Assembly (NCBI GenBank): GCA_964638865.1
Contig: CAZXBG010000085.1
Span: forward strand, 1-18,175
Direction: 5' to 3'
From: UBA7236 sp964638865
GTDB taxonomy: Bacteria; Bacteroidota; Bacteroidia; Chitinophagales; BACL12
DNA: 18,175 bases
Of this stretch, positions 7,380-14,937 are shown one piece after another; within the stretch, counting starts at the first letter, position 1, and every line of letters starts with the position of its first letter. Both the position numbers and the translations under genes were made by a program. The notes beneath the pieces were generated by a model, which saw only the letters and a program-made list of their open reading frames with translations, was not told the DNA's origin and ran no database searches.

Positions 7380-7874
7380 ATGCAAAATTTTGACTGGACA
7401 AGATTTACGCAAAAGATCGCTGTTAAATGTGATTTGTCTGCCATTTATGCAGCCTGGACCAAATCGGCTGAACTGGAAAAATGGTTTCTCTCCAATGCTG
7501 GTTATTTTGATGCATATCAAAATATAATTGATCCGGAAGCCCAAACTCAAACGGGATATACTTATGCCTAGGATTGGTATTTAAATCCGATAACAGAACA
7601 CGGAAAGATAATAGAGGCGAATAATTTGGACCTGCTGCGGTTTTCTTTTGCCGAAGATTGTGAAGTGGAGATCAAACTGACAAACTCCGATGAGCATACT
7701 ATTGTTGAGTTAACGCAAAAAAATATACCTACTGATGACAAGTCGAAGGTGAATATTCGGTTGGGATGTGCATCAGGATGGGCTTTTTATCTTGTGAATT
7801 TAAAATCCATTTATGAAGGAGGTTTGGACCTTCGCAATAAAACACCTGCATTAAAACATATGCTGAATATGTGA
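7380..7874 (+). pseudogene. SRPBCC/AHSA1-like gene interrupted by an in-frame TAG
   Basis: The reading frame from ATG 7380 to TGA 7872-7874 would encode 164 residues, the usual size of SRPBCC (START-like, Activator of Hsp90 ATPase homologue-1 type) proteins. It is broken only by TAG at 7569-7571. Sequence on both sides belongs to one family: FDWTRFTQKI, AAWTKSAELEKWFL and YTYA before it; DWYL, EHGKIIEAN, LLRFSF, TIVELTQKNIPTDDKSK and GWAFYLVNLKSIYEGGLDLRNK after it. At the stop the family usually has Trp (TY.W.W), so a single TGG-to-TAG change explains it. A downstream fragment could start at TTG 7626 but would lack half of the fold. Related proteins bind small hydrophobic ligands in a helix-grip cavity. 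A sequencing error or readthrough are alternatives to a true pseudogene. Confidence 0.85.
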
Positions 7875-7921
7875 TTTGATTGTATTTTAAAAACAATTAA
7901 AATGCGAAAATATAAAAAATT

Positions 7922-8353
7922 ATGGCTAAGTACGAATTAAAACAAAAATCAACGATGCCAGTGTTTCTAAATTTATCGCATCCATTGAAAAGGATACACA
8001 AAAAAAAAGATTGTAAAATAATTCTCGAAATGATGAAGGATATCACGAAAATGGAACCGAAAATGCATGGAAGCAGTATTGTTGGTTTTGGGAGTTATCG
8101 CTACAAATATAATAGCGGGCACGAAGGAGAAGCATGTCTTATGGGGTTTTCTCCCAGAAAACAAAATACAACTTTGTATTTAGCACTTAAATTTTCGGGT
8201 TCAGAGGATATCTTCAAAGCACTGGGTAAACACAAAGTTAGTAAGGTATGTTTGTACATTAAAAAATTGGAGGATATTGATTCTGCAATACTAAAAAAAT
8301 TAGTAGCTGAATCATTTAAATATATCAAAAAAAAGTATGTTGATCCTAAATGA
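7922..8353 (+). CDS. DUF1801 (YdhG-like) protein with two compensating frameshifts near the N-terminus
   Basis: A 143-residue cytoplasmic protein. DKIILEMMKDIT-like sequence, EPKMHGSSIVGFGSY, GFSPRKQNTTLYL and KVCLYIKKLEDID are hallmarks of DUF1801, a small family of unknown biochemistry. The segment from about residue 8 to 29 (MPVFLNLSHPLKRIHK) does not fit the family. Reading 7945-8007 in the next frame gives NDASVSKFIASIEKDTQKKD, which does fit. The frame must therefore have lost one base in the A-rich stretch at 7939-7948 and gained one A in the 9-A run at 8000-8008. The ORF stays open, but about 20 residues of helix 1 are altered. It could be a real compensated mutation or homopolymer errors. 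It follows the broken SRPBCC gene by 47 bp. Confidence 0.85.
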   Translation: MAKYELKQKSTMPVFLNLSHPLKRIHKKKDCKIILEMMKDITKMEPKMHGSSIVGFGSYRYKYNSGHEGEACLMGFSPRKQNTTLYLALKFSGSEDIFKALGKHKVSKVCLYIKKLEDIDSAILKKLVAESFKYIKKKYVDPK

Positions 8354-8366
8354 GCCTTAACACTTA

Positions 8367-9629
8367 TTATCTCTTGACAAAGGATTCATAAATTTCATTA
8401 AAACCTGACCTTACGCATAACTGATAATAACCTGCAGCAAATTTTTCACCATCTATTATGTTATTTCCATTTGAAGCGGAAGAGGAATATATAATCTGTC
8501 CGTAAATATTTCTTATGCTTATAACACAATCAGCATTCAAATTGTTGATCGTCACATTTAAATTAGCTGCAACAGGGTTTGGAAAAATATCAATGGTTAT
8601 ATCGGTTATAATATCATCAACTGGAGAAATTACACCATTATATTTTAATAAATGGTTATCACCGTTCACATCGTACGAAGTAGCATACAAACTTCCCTGA
8701 TAATATTCGAGATCAGAAACAAAATTTCCAAAGGTTCCATCACCAACTGCACTCCAATTTTCTCCATCCCAACGTGCAACATTTTTACAGGTAACACCAC
8801 CTGCACCGGTAAAATCTCCGCCTACATATAAATATTCTCCAACAACCAACATTGCGCGTGCACCATTGCCGCCTCCGGTAAGGCTTCCACCTACATCTAC
8901 CCATTCAGTACCATTCCATTTGGTAATATACCTTGCGGGTTCTGTAAGCCCATTTATAGCATATAATTCATCTTTATAAATTGCAAGTTGTCCCCCTGCA
9001 GGAGCATTATCTCCTAATTGGGACCAATATAAACCGTCAAATTTAGAAATTCCGAAATCATCCGGGCCACCACCAACAACCAGATCATCATTAAAAATAA
9101 TAAATCCTCCCGGGCCATAATCAAATCCTTCGCTTATTGCTTCATAAGCGCTTCCATTCCAAAAGGCAACGTGATTGAATGTAGTACCTAAAAATTCTGT
9201 AAAATAACCGGAAATATAAAATGTAGATCCGTTTACATCTATATGATAAATATTTGAATTTATATAATATTCATCACCTTCAAATGTGCTTCCGGTCCAT
9301 TCCATTACGAATCCGGGGCCATAAAAAGCATTTACATAAAAATTGCCTGCACAAAGAAGTTTTCCTTCATAAACAATCATATCCGAAATATCGGATCCGC
9401 CAATAAGAACAGTATTGTAATCAGAATAGGTGCTCCCATTCCATTCCGATAACAAATAACTGGTATTTCCACCAACAGAAGTATAACTGCCGCCTACCAT
9501 AAGTTTGTCATCATAAATTTGAAGGGTTAATACGTCACCGTTAATAACGCCGCCAACCTGTTCCCAGGCTTGAGCGTTTACAGTAATAACAGCACTAAAA
9601 AACAGGATGGAATGGAGTAATTGTTTCAT
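8367..9629 (-). CDS. T9SS-secreted propeller-like repeat protein
   Basis: A 420-residue exported protein. A signal peptide (residues 1 to about 19, cleaved near VNAQA) leads into six or more repeats of the pattern W(N/D)G..W..(V/L)G followed by LYVGG.FT..GG...VA.W, about 40-50 residues each and typical of beta-propeller-like proteins in Bacteroidota. Residues 348-420 form a type A T9SS C-terminal sorting domain: IFPNPVAANLNV, then VISIRNIYGQIIYS, FAAGYYQL and the final basic VKR. It is expected to cross the outer membrane by T9SS and remain on the surface or be released; a ligand is not identifiable. It converges with the DUF1801 gene (13-bp gap) and diverges from chrA. Confidence 0.88.
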   Translation of the reverse strand: MKQLLHSILFFSAVITVNAQAWEQVGGVINGDVLTLQIYDDKLMVGGSYTSVGGNTSYLLSEWNGSTYSDYNTVLIGGSDISDMIVYEGKLLCAGNFYVNAFYGPGFVMEWTGSTFEGDEYYINSNIYHIDVNGSTFYISGYFTEFLGTTFNHVAFWNGSAYEAISEGFDYGPGGFIIFNDDLVVGGGPDDFGISKFDGLYWSQLGDNAPAGGQLAIYKDELYAINGLTEPARYITKWNGTEWVDVGGSLTGGGNGARAMLVVGEYLYVGGDFTGAGGVTCKNVARWDGENWSAVGDGTFGNFVSDLEYYQGSLYATSYDVNGDNHLLKYNGVISPVDDIITDITIDIFPNPVAANLNVTINNLNADCVISIRNIYGQIIYSSSASNGNNIIDGEKFAAGYYQLCVRSGFNEIYESFVKR

Positions 9630-9648
9630 GGTATGTTTATTTAAGGTT

Positions 9649-9656
9649 CAAAAATA
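9649..9656 (-). promoter_or_regulatory. -7 element for the T9SS propeller gene
   Basis: On the minus strand the bases read tattttg-like as TATTTTTG, a perfect fit to the Bacteroidota -7 consensus TAnnTTTG, 19 nt before the ATG at 9629. No clear -33 TTG is seen at the usual distance. Confidence 0.5.
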
Positions 9657-9723
9657 ATAATAGTCTGGTATAATTAAAATATAGTGCTACCAAAATGCTA
9701 AGACGTTATAATTACTTATCCCT

Positions 9724-9731
9724 ATTTTTAC
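9724..9731 (+). promoter_or_regulatory. Candidate -7 element for chrA
   Basis: TATTTTTA matches TAnnTTTG in all but the last base and ends 3 nt before the GTG start. If used, the chrA mRNA would be leaderless or nearly so. Confidence 0.3.
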
Positions 9732-9734
9732 ACC

Positions 9735-11066
9735 GTGGAGCAAATTACGAAACCAACCTACCGCGAAGCGTTTCAATTTTGGCTAAAATTAGGATGGATC
9801 AGTTTTGGCGGTCCTGCCGGGCAGATTGCCATCATGCACGAGTATCTGGTAGAAAAGAAAAAATGGATCAGTGAGAAAAAATTTTTACATGCATTAAATT
9901 ATTGTATGCTGTTGCCCGGACCAGAAGCGCAGCAGCTTGCAACCTATACCGGATGGTTATTACACGGCACCAAAGGAGGTTTAACCGCAGGTCTTCTATT
10001 TATTTTACCCTCCATATTTATTTTACTTGGTTTAAGTATCGTGTATGTTCAATTTGGAAATATTCCCTGGGTTTATGCATTGTTTGAGGGACTAAAACCT
10101 GCTGTTGTTGCCATAGTTCTAGTTGCAATGCTTAAAATTGCGAAACGATCTCTGAAAACAACTATTCATTATGCAGTTGCCTTAATGAGTTTTATAGCTA
10201 TCTTTTTTCTAAATATTCCTTTTCCCTTAATTATTTTAGGATCTATTATTCTCGCTTTTGTAATTAAATGGTTAAATCCAAAATTATTTGAACAAAAAAA
10301 TAGCAAGGAGGAAAATGGAGATGATGAAAAGGGATTTTATCTAACTACAACTTCTATAATTCCGGGCACTGATTTTCATATTTTAAAGATGATCCGCCAA
10401 GTTGGAATTTTCCTTTTGTTTTGGTGTATTCCTATGTTACTTTTTTATGTTGGTTCTATTGATTTCCCATTCTGGAAAGACCTAAGTTTATTTTTTACAC
10501 AAGCAGCATTTGTAACTTTTGGCGGTGCTTATGCAGTATTACCTTATGTTGCACAGCAGGCAGTGGAAAACTTTCATTGGTTAAACAGTCTCCAAATGAT
10601 AGATGGGCTTGCTTTGGGCGAAACTACTCCCGGTCCCCTGATCATGGTGCTCTCCTTTGTGGGATTTATGGGTGCTTATGGGCAATTTGGCAATTCCATT
10701 TTAGCAGGAACTATCGGGTTATTTACGACCACTTATTACACTTTTCTTCCCTGTTTTTTATTCATTTTTGCCGGGGCACCGCTTATTGAAAAAACCCAGC
10801 AGAATAATAGTGTGAAGGTTATTCTCAGTTTTGTTACCGCCGCTGTTACAGGAGTAGTATTAAATCTTACGATCTATTTTGCAGAGGTAGTATTATTTAA
10901 CAAAAATCATTCTTCATTCAGTGATATCAATTTCAGCGAATTGAACCTTATTAACCTGTTATGGATAGCTATTTCATTTATGGCACTTTATCGCTTTAAG
11001 GTTGATATGATGTTGTGGATAGGGATAAGTGCAGTTTTCGGGTTGATAAAATATTTCGTTTTGTAA
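9735..11066 (+). CDS. chrA: Chromate transporter (CHR family)
   Basis: A 443-residue inner-membrane protein with the two homologous CHR domains of long-chain ChrA transporters. Domain 1 has WISFGGPAGQIAIMH near residues 21-35 and LLPGPEAQQLATYTGW near 56-72. Domain 2 has FVTFGGAYAVLPYVAQQAV near 258-277 and LGETTPGPLIMVLSFVGF near 291-308. About ten hydrophobic segments are visible, and a charged cytoplasmic linker rich in Glu/Lys/Asp (about 185-205) separates the halves. Characterised members export chromate; many homologues in unpolluted bacteria have no known substrate. The start is GTG 9735, because the next ATG would remove the first CHR motif. It is the first gene of a tightly spaced cluster. 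Confidence 0.88.
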   Translation: MEQITKPTYREAFQFWLKLGWISFGGPAGQIAIMHEYLVEKKKWISEKKFLHALNYCMLLPGPEAQQLATYTGWLLHGTKGGLTAGLLFILPSIFILLGLSIVYVQFGNIPWVYALFEGLKPAVVAIVLVAMLKIAKRSLKTTIHYAVALMSFIAIFFLNIPFPLIILGSIILAFVIKWLNPKLFEQKNSKEENGDDEKGFYLTTTSIIPGTDFHILKMIRQVGIFLLFWCIPMLLFYVGSIDFPFWKDLSLFFTQAAFVTFGGAYAVLPYVAQQAVENFHWLNSLQMIDGLALGETTPGPLIMVLSFVGFMGAYGQFGNSILAGTIGLFTTTYYTFLPCFLFIFAGAPLIEKTQQNNSVKVILSFVTAAVTGVVLNLTIYFAEVVLFNKNHSSFSDINFSELNLINLLWIAISFMALYRFKVDMMLWIGISAVFGLIKYFVL

Positions 11067-11102
11067 TATCGAAATTCCTAATTTTATTCCCAATTACCTT
11101 TT

Positions 11103-13601
11103 ATGCGATATTTAAAAAGTTTTATAGCCCTCATCATTCCCATTGTGCTCATTTATTACCTGAACAATGGATTTGGTTCATTTCCTTCCTTGGGTAGAAT
11201 TATGGATCCGGTACACGGGTATATGGCAAATGCAGAAACAAAAAATGATCTTGGTTCAAAAGATATTAAAATTAATAACAGGGAGATTAAGGGGAATGTG
11301 TATTTCGACGACAGACTTGTTCCGCATATTTATGCTGAAAATGATCAGTCTTTATATTTTTTACAGGGATATGTAACGGCTCAATATCGGTTATGGCAAA
11401 TGGATATTCAGACCCGTGCTGCTAGTGGAAGGTTAAGTGAAATATTTGGGGAGAACTTTATTCCATATGATTTGGAACAACGCAGAAAAGGAATGGTATA
11501 CGCTGCAGAGATTGCAGTGGAAGAGCTTAAAAAAGATCCAGTTATGCTTAGGTGTATTCAGGCATATACTGATGGAGTAAATGAATTTCTCGGTTATTCA
11601 GGAAAAGAAAATGAATTGGGAATAACCTACGCTGAATATCCAATTGAATTCAAATTAATAGATTACAAACCGGAACCCTGGACTTTACTAAAGACAGCGT
11701 TATTATTAAAATACATGGCAAATACTTTGACAGGTTTTGATGATGATATGGAAACCACAAATCTATTAAAATTGTTAGGAGAAGAGGATTTTAATTTATT
11801 ATACCCCGACCGGCCTTCCGGTATTGACCCGATTATTCCTTCGGAGAAAAAATATGATTTTGAATATATACAAAGAGATACATCAAACATTATATATACT
11901 GACCATTATTACAAAAAGGTAATTGATATTTTTGAAACTCAACACGAAAAAAATCAGGTGGGGTCCAATAATTGGGTGGTAAATTCCACAAAAACAAAAA
12001 ATGGTTATCCTATTTTATGTAATGATCCGCATTTACAATTAAATCTTCCCTCCCTTTGGTATGAGGTGCAATTTCATACACCGGAAGTAACCTGTTATGG
12101 TGTTTCTTTACCCGGTGCACCTGGTATTGTTATTGGATTTAACGATAGTATAGCATGGGGAGTTACCAATGCACAGGTAGATGTGCGCGATTGGTATACC
12201 ATACAATTTAAAGATGAAAAAAGAGCAGAATATAAATACGGAGAGGAATGGAAAAAAACCAATAGCAGAATTGAAATTATAGCGGTAAAAAACAAAGAAC
12301 CTATTTCAGATACAGTTATATATACACATTATGGTCCAATAGTTTACGAAGGAAATGAAAAATTTATGGATGATAAAAAACATCCTGAAATTTCACAAAG
12401 AGCTAATTTAGCAATGCGCTGGACAGCACATCTTCCGTCGGAAGAAGTGAAAACATTTTATTTATTAAATCGCGCAAAAAATTATGATGATTACCGAAAA
12501 GCGATCAGTTTTTTTGATTGTCCGGGACAAAATTTTATTTTCGGTGCACATAATGGAGATATTGCAATCACACAACAAGGAAAATTTCCAGTAAAATATC
12601 CGGAACAAGGTCGATTTATATTAAATGGAAGCGATCCAAATGATGATTATAAAGATTTTATTCCTAATGAACAAAATCCCAACATTAAAAACCCCGCAAG
12701 AGGTTTTTGTTCTTCGGCAAATCAACATCCAACCGATTCAACATATCCGTATTATTACACCAGTTATGATTTTGAATTTTACCGTAATCGGGTTATCAAT
12801 AATGAGCTAACAGCAAAACAAAATATCACTATTGAAGATATGCAAAATTTGCAGCAGAATAATTTTAATATGCTGGCAAGTGAGGTTTTACCTAAATTAA
12901 TAAGTCAGGTACTTGATCCTAAATTGATAAGTAAATCTGAAATAGAAACTTATGTTAGTGTATATAATACACTATCTAATTGGAATTATTACAACCACGC
13001 CGATTCCCTGGCTCCAACCTATTTTCAAATATGGTGGGATACCTTGTATGATATGCTGTGGGATGAAATGTATGATGATGAAATTGCTTTTGTTAAACCT
13101 AATTTCTATAACACAGCACAGGCTATAAATATGTTTCCTGATGATTATAAATATTTTGATCTGTTGAAAACACAAGATCAAAAAGAAACATTAAAGGGTA
13201 TTGTAAGACTAAGTTTTGATAACTTAGTGGAAATTGTTGATTCCATAAATAAGAAAGATGCATCCCAACTGATCTGGTATTTGCACAAGGGAACCGACAT
13301 TATGCATATCAGTCAGATTCCTGCATTTAGTAGAACGGATATTCATAACGGAGGTTACAAAAATATTGTAAATGCCACAAGTGAAACACATGGGCCGAGT
13401 TGGAGAATGATAGTAGAGCTTTCGGACCCGATTAATGCATATGGTATTTATCCGGGCGGGCAATCAGGTAATCCGGGGTCTATTTACTTTGATAATTTTG
13501 TAGATACCTGGGCGACAGGTAAATACAATTATTTGAATTTTTATAAAGAAGAATCAGAGGCCAGGAAAAACGCTAAATTCACTTTAACATTTAAGGGATG
13601 A
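11103..13601 (+). CDS. Penicillin acylase family Ntn-hydrolase
   Basis: An 832-residue exported enzyme of the penicillin amidase (S45) family. A hydrophobic N-terminal segment (residues 5-22) serves as signal or anchor. The alpha-chain part contains VYFDDRLVPHIYAENDQSLYFLQGYVTAQYRLWQMD and SGRLSEIFG. The autocleavage site is QVGSNNWVV: Gly287-Ser288, where Ser288 becomes the N-terminal nucleophile of the beta chain. It is followed by LCNDPHLQLNLPSLWYEVQ, GVSLPGAPGIVIGFNDSIAWGVTNAQVDVRDWY and HGPSWRMIVE, all conserved in the family. The length is typical. The enzyme hydrolyses amide bonds of acylated amines in the periplasm, such as N-acyl amino acids, acyl homoserine lactones or beta-lactam side chains; which one is not visible. 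It lies 36 bp after chrA and overlaps the next gene by ATGA. Confidence 0.9.
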   Translation: MRYLKSFIALIIPIVLIYYLNNGFGSFPSLGRIMDPVHGYMANAETKNDLGSKDIKINNREIKGNVYFDDRLVPHIYAENDQSLYFLQGYVTAQYRLWQMDIQTRAASGRLSEIFGENFIPYDLEQRRKGMVYAAEIAVEELKKDPVMLRCIQAYTDGVNEFLGYSGKENELGITYAEYPIEFKLIDYKPEPWTLLKTALLLKYMANTLTGFDDDMETTNLLKLLGEEDFNLLYPDRPSGIDPIIPSEKKYDFEYIQRDTSNIIYTDHYYKKVIDIFETQHEKNQVGSNNWVVNSTKTKNGYPILCNDPHLQLNLPSLWYEVQFHTPEVTCYGVSLPGAPGIVIGFNDSIAWGVTNAQVDVRDWYTIQFKDEKRAEYKYGEEWKKTNSRIEIIAVKNKEPISDTVIYTHYGPIVYEGNEKFMDDKKHPEISQRANLAMRWTAHLPSEEVKTFYLLNRAKNYDDYRKAISFFDCPGQNFIFGAHNGDIAITQQGKFPVKYPEQGRFILNGSDPNDDYKDFIPNEQNPNIKNPARGFCSSANQHPTDSTYPYYYTSYDFEFYRNRVINNELTAKQNITIEDMQNLQQNNFNMLASEVLPKLISQVLDPKLISKSEIETYVSVYNTLSNWNYYNHADSLAPTYFQIWWDTLYDMLWDEMYDDEIAFVKPNFYNTAQAINMFPDDYKYFDLLKTQDQKETLKGIVRLSFDNLVEIVDSINKKDASQLIWYLHKGTDIMHISQIPAFSRTDIHNGGYKNIVNATSETHGPSWRMIVELSDPINAYGIYPGGQSGNPGSIYFDNFVDTWATGKYNYLNFYKEESEARKNAKFTLTFKG

Positions 13602-13945
13602 AGAAATTTTTAATGAATGTTTTAATTGGAACTGCAATTTGTTTTCTTGCTCAAACCTATTTACAGCAATGGTGGATTTTTGCAGCTATTACTTTTATTA
13701 TTTCTTTGTTGCTGCCATATAGTTCAGGTATACGCAGTTTTTTTGCCGGTTTATTCATTGTATTTATAAGCTGGATGTTTCTTTATATTTTTAGGGATAT
13801 GGCGAATGATTCAGTAATGAGCGACAAAATAGCTAATTTGTTTTCTATGAAAAGTAATTATTTGTTATTCACAATAGTGGCTTTTGTTATGGGTTTAATA
13901 GGTGGTTTAACTTCATTATCCGCTTATTTTTTGCGCAAAAAATAA
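13598..13945 (+). CDS. Small four-helix membrane protein
   Basis: A 115-residue integral membrane protein of unknown function. Four hydrophobic segments are visible: about 4-20, 26-43, 46-66 and 89-110, with a short polar stretch (RDMANDSVMSDKIANLFSMKSN) between helices 3 and 4 and a basic end (LRKK). The start ATG overlaps the acylase stop (ATGA, 13598-13601), which implies coupled translation and a link to the acylase, perhaps as an assembly or transport partner. I recognise no named family. Confidence 0.75.
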   Translation: MKKFLMNVLIGTAICFLAQTYLQQWWIFAAITFIISLLLPYSSGIRSFFAGLFIVFISWMFLYIFRDMANDSVMSDKIANLFSMKSNYLLFTIVAFVMGLIGGLTSLSAYFLRKK

Positions 13946-13954
13946 TGTAACCTT

Positions 13955-14854
13955 ATGAAAAAATACGATATCGTTTTACTTACGGAGGATAGATTTTTTG
14001 AGCCGGCTTTTGAAACAGATTACATTAAAAACATTCTGCTCGATGATTCCATTTTAACTGCAGCTTTAGAAAAACAAGGGTTACATGCAATAAGAAAAAG
14101 TTGGAGTGACAAAAATTTTGATTGGTCTACCACAAAGTATGCATTTTTCAGAACCACCTGGGACTATTTTGTAAGATTTGACGAATTCCAAAATTGGTTG
14201 AATATCACCTCCCAAAAAACAATATTTATTAATTCGCTTGAATTGATTAAATGGAATATGGATAAACATTATTTTATTGATTTAAATAAAAATGGAATAA
14301 ACACAGTAGAAACGCATTTTATAGAAAAAGGAACCAATGTTTCGCTTTCTGAAATTTATCGATTATTAAAGATCGAAAATTGCATATTAAAACCTGCAGT
14401 TTCTGGTACTGCTAGACATACTTACAGATTAAACAAATTTAACATATCAGAACATGATTCTATTTTAAAACAATTGACAATCAATGAATCGATGTTAATG
14501 CAACCCTTTCAGAATGAAATTATAGAGAAGGGAGAAGTTGCGATGATGGTGATTGGCGGTAAATTTACGCACGCATTGCTAAAAAAAACAAAAGCCGGAG
14601 ATTTTCGTGTGCAAGATGATTTTGGCGGCACCTTACATGAATATCTTCCATCAGAGGATGAAATAATATTTGCCGAAAAAGCAGTGCTCGCATGTTCTGA
14701 ACTTCCTCTATACGCCAGAGTGGATATACTGCGCGACAATAACGGTAATCTCGCAATTATGGAATTGGAAATTATTGAACCGGAAATGTGGTTCAGAAGA
14801 AATCCGGTGGCTGCGGATATACTTGCAGAGGTAATTAAGCGGACACGATTTTGA
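13955..14854 (+). CDS. ATP-grasp domain protein (glutathione synthetase/DcsG-like)
   Basis: A 299-residue cytoplasmic enzyme. The N-terminal part (about 1-105) contains the conserved FRTTWDYF..FDEFQNWL stretch seen in the ATP-grasp proteins related to the cycloserine-pathway enzyme DcsG and to glutathione synthetase/RimK. The ATP-grasp fold follows: KWNMDKHYFIDL, then LKPAVSGTARHTYR (nucleotide-binding loop, about 146-159), MLMQPFQNEI, GEVAMMVIGGKFTHALLK, and the metal-binding end ARVDILRDNNGNLAIMELEIIEPEMWFR (about 254-281). Such enzymes join a carboxylate to an amine or similar nucleophile via an acyl phosphate. The substrate is unknown. It lies 9 bp after the small membrane gene, so co-transcription is likely. 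Confidence 0.82.
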   Translation: MKKYDIVLLTEDRFFEPAFETDYIKNILLDDSILTAALEKQGLHAIRKSWSDKNFDWSTTKYAFFRTTWDYFVRFDEFQNWLNITSQKTIFINSLELIKWNMDKHYFIDLNKNGINTVETHFIEKGTNVSLSEIYRLLKIENCILKPAVSGTARHTYRLNKFNISEHDSILKQLTINESMLMQPFQNEIIEKGEVAMMVIGGKFTHALLKKTKAGDFRVQDDFGGTLHEYLPSEDEIIFAEKAVLACSELPLYARVDILRDNNGNLAIMELEIIEPEMWFRRNPVAADILAEVIKRTRF

Positions 14855-14925
14855 AATTATAAAATGTTTTACGAATAAACACTTATTTTATGATAAGCAA
14901 TATTCTATCTAACACAAAAAATTAA

Positions 14926-14933
14926 TACCTTTG
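14926..14933 (+). promoter_or_regulatory. -7 element of the C25-like gene
   Basis: TACCTTTG fits TAnnTTTG perfectly and ends 4 nt before the ATG at 14938. Transcription from it would start at or within a base or two of the start codon, giving a leaderless message. Confidence 0.5.
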
Positions 14934-14937
14934 GTGT

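Noticed and set aside
7569..7571. TAG recoded as an amino acid throughout the genome
   Set aside because: Only one internal TAG is seen in the window, and about a dozen intact genes need none. A point mutation or error is simpler.
7626..7874. Independent 82-residue gene
   Set aside because: It is the second half of the SRPBCC gene in the same frame as the part before the TAG.
9735..11066. Chromate resistance island
   Set aside because: Only a CHR-family transporter is present, with no chrB, chrF or other metal genes; the substrate is open.
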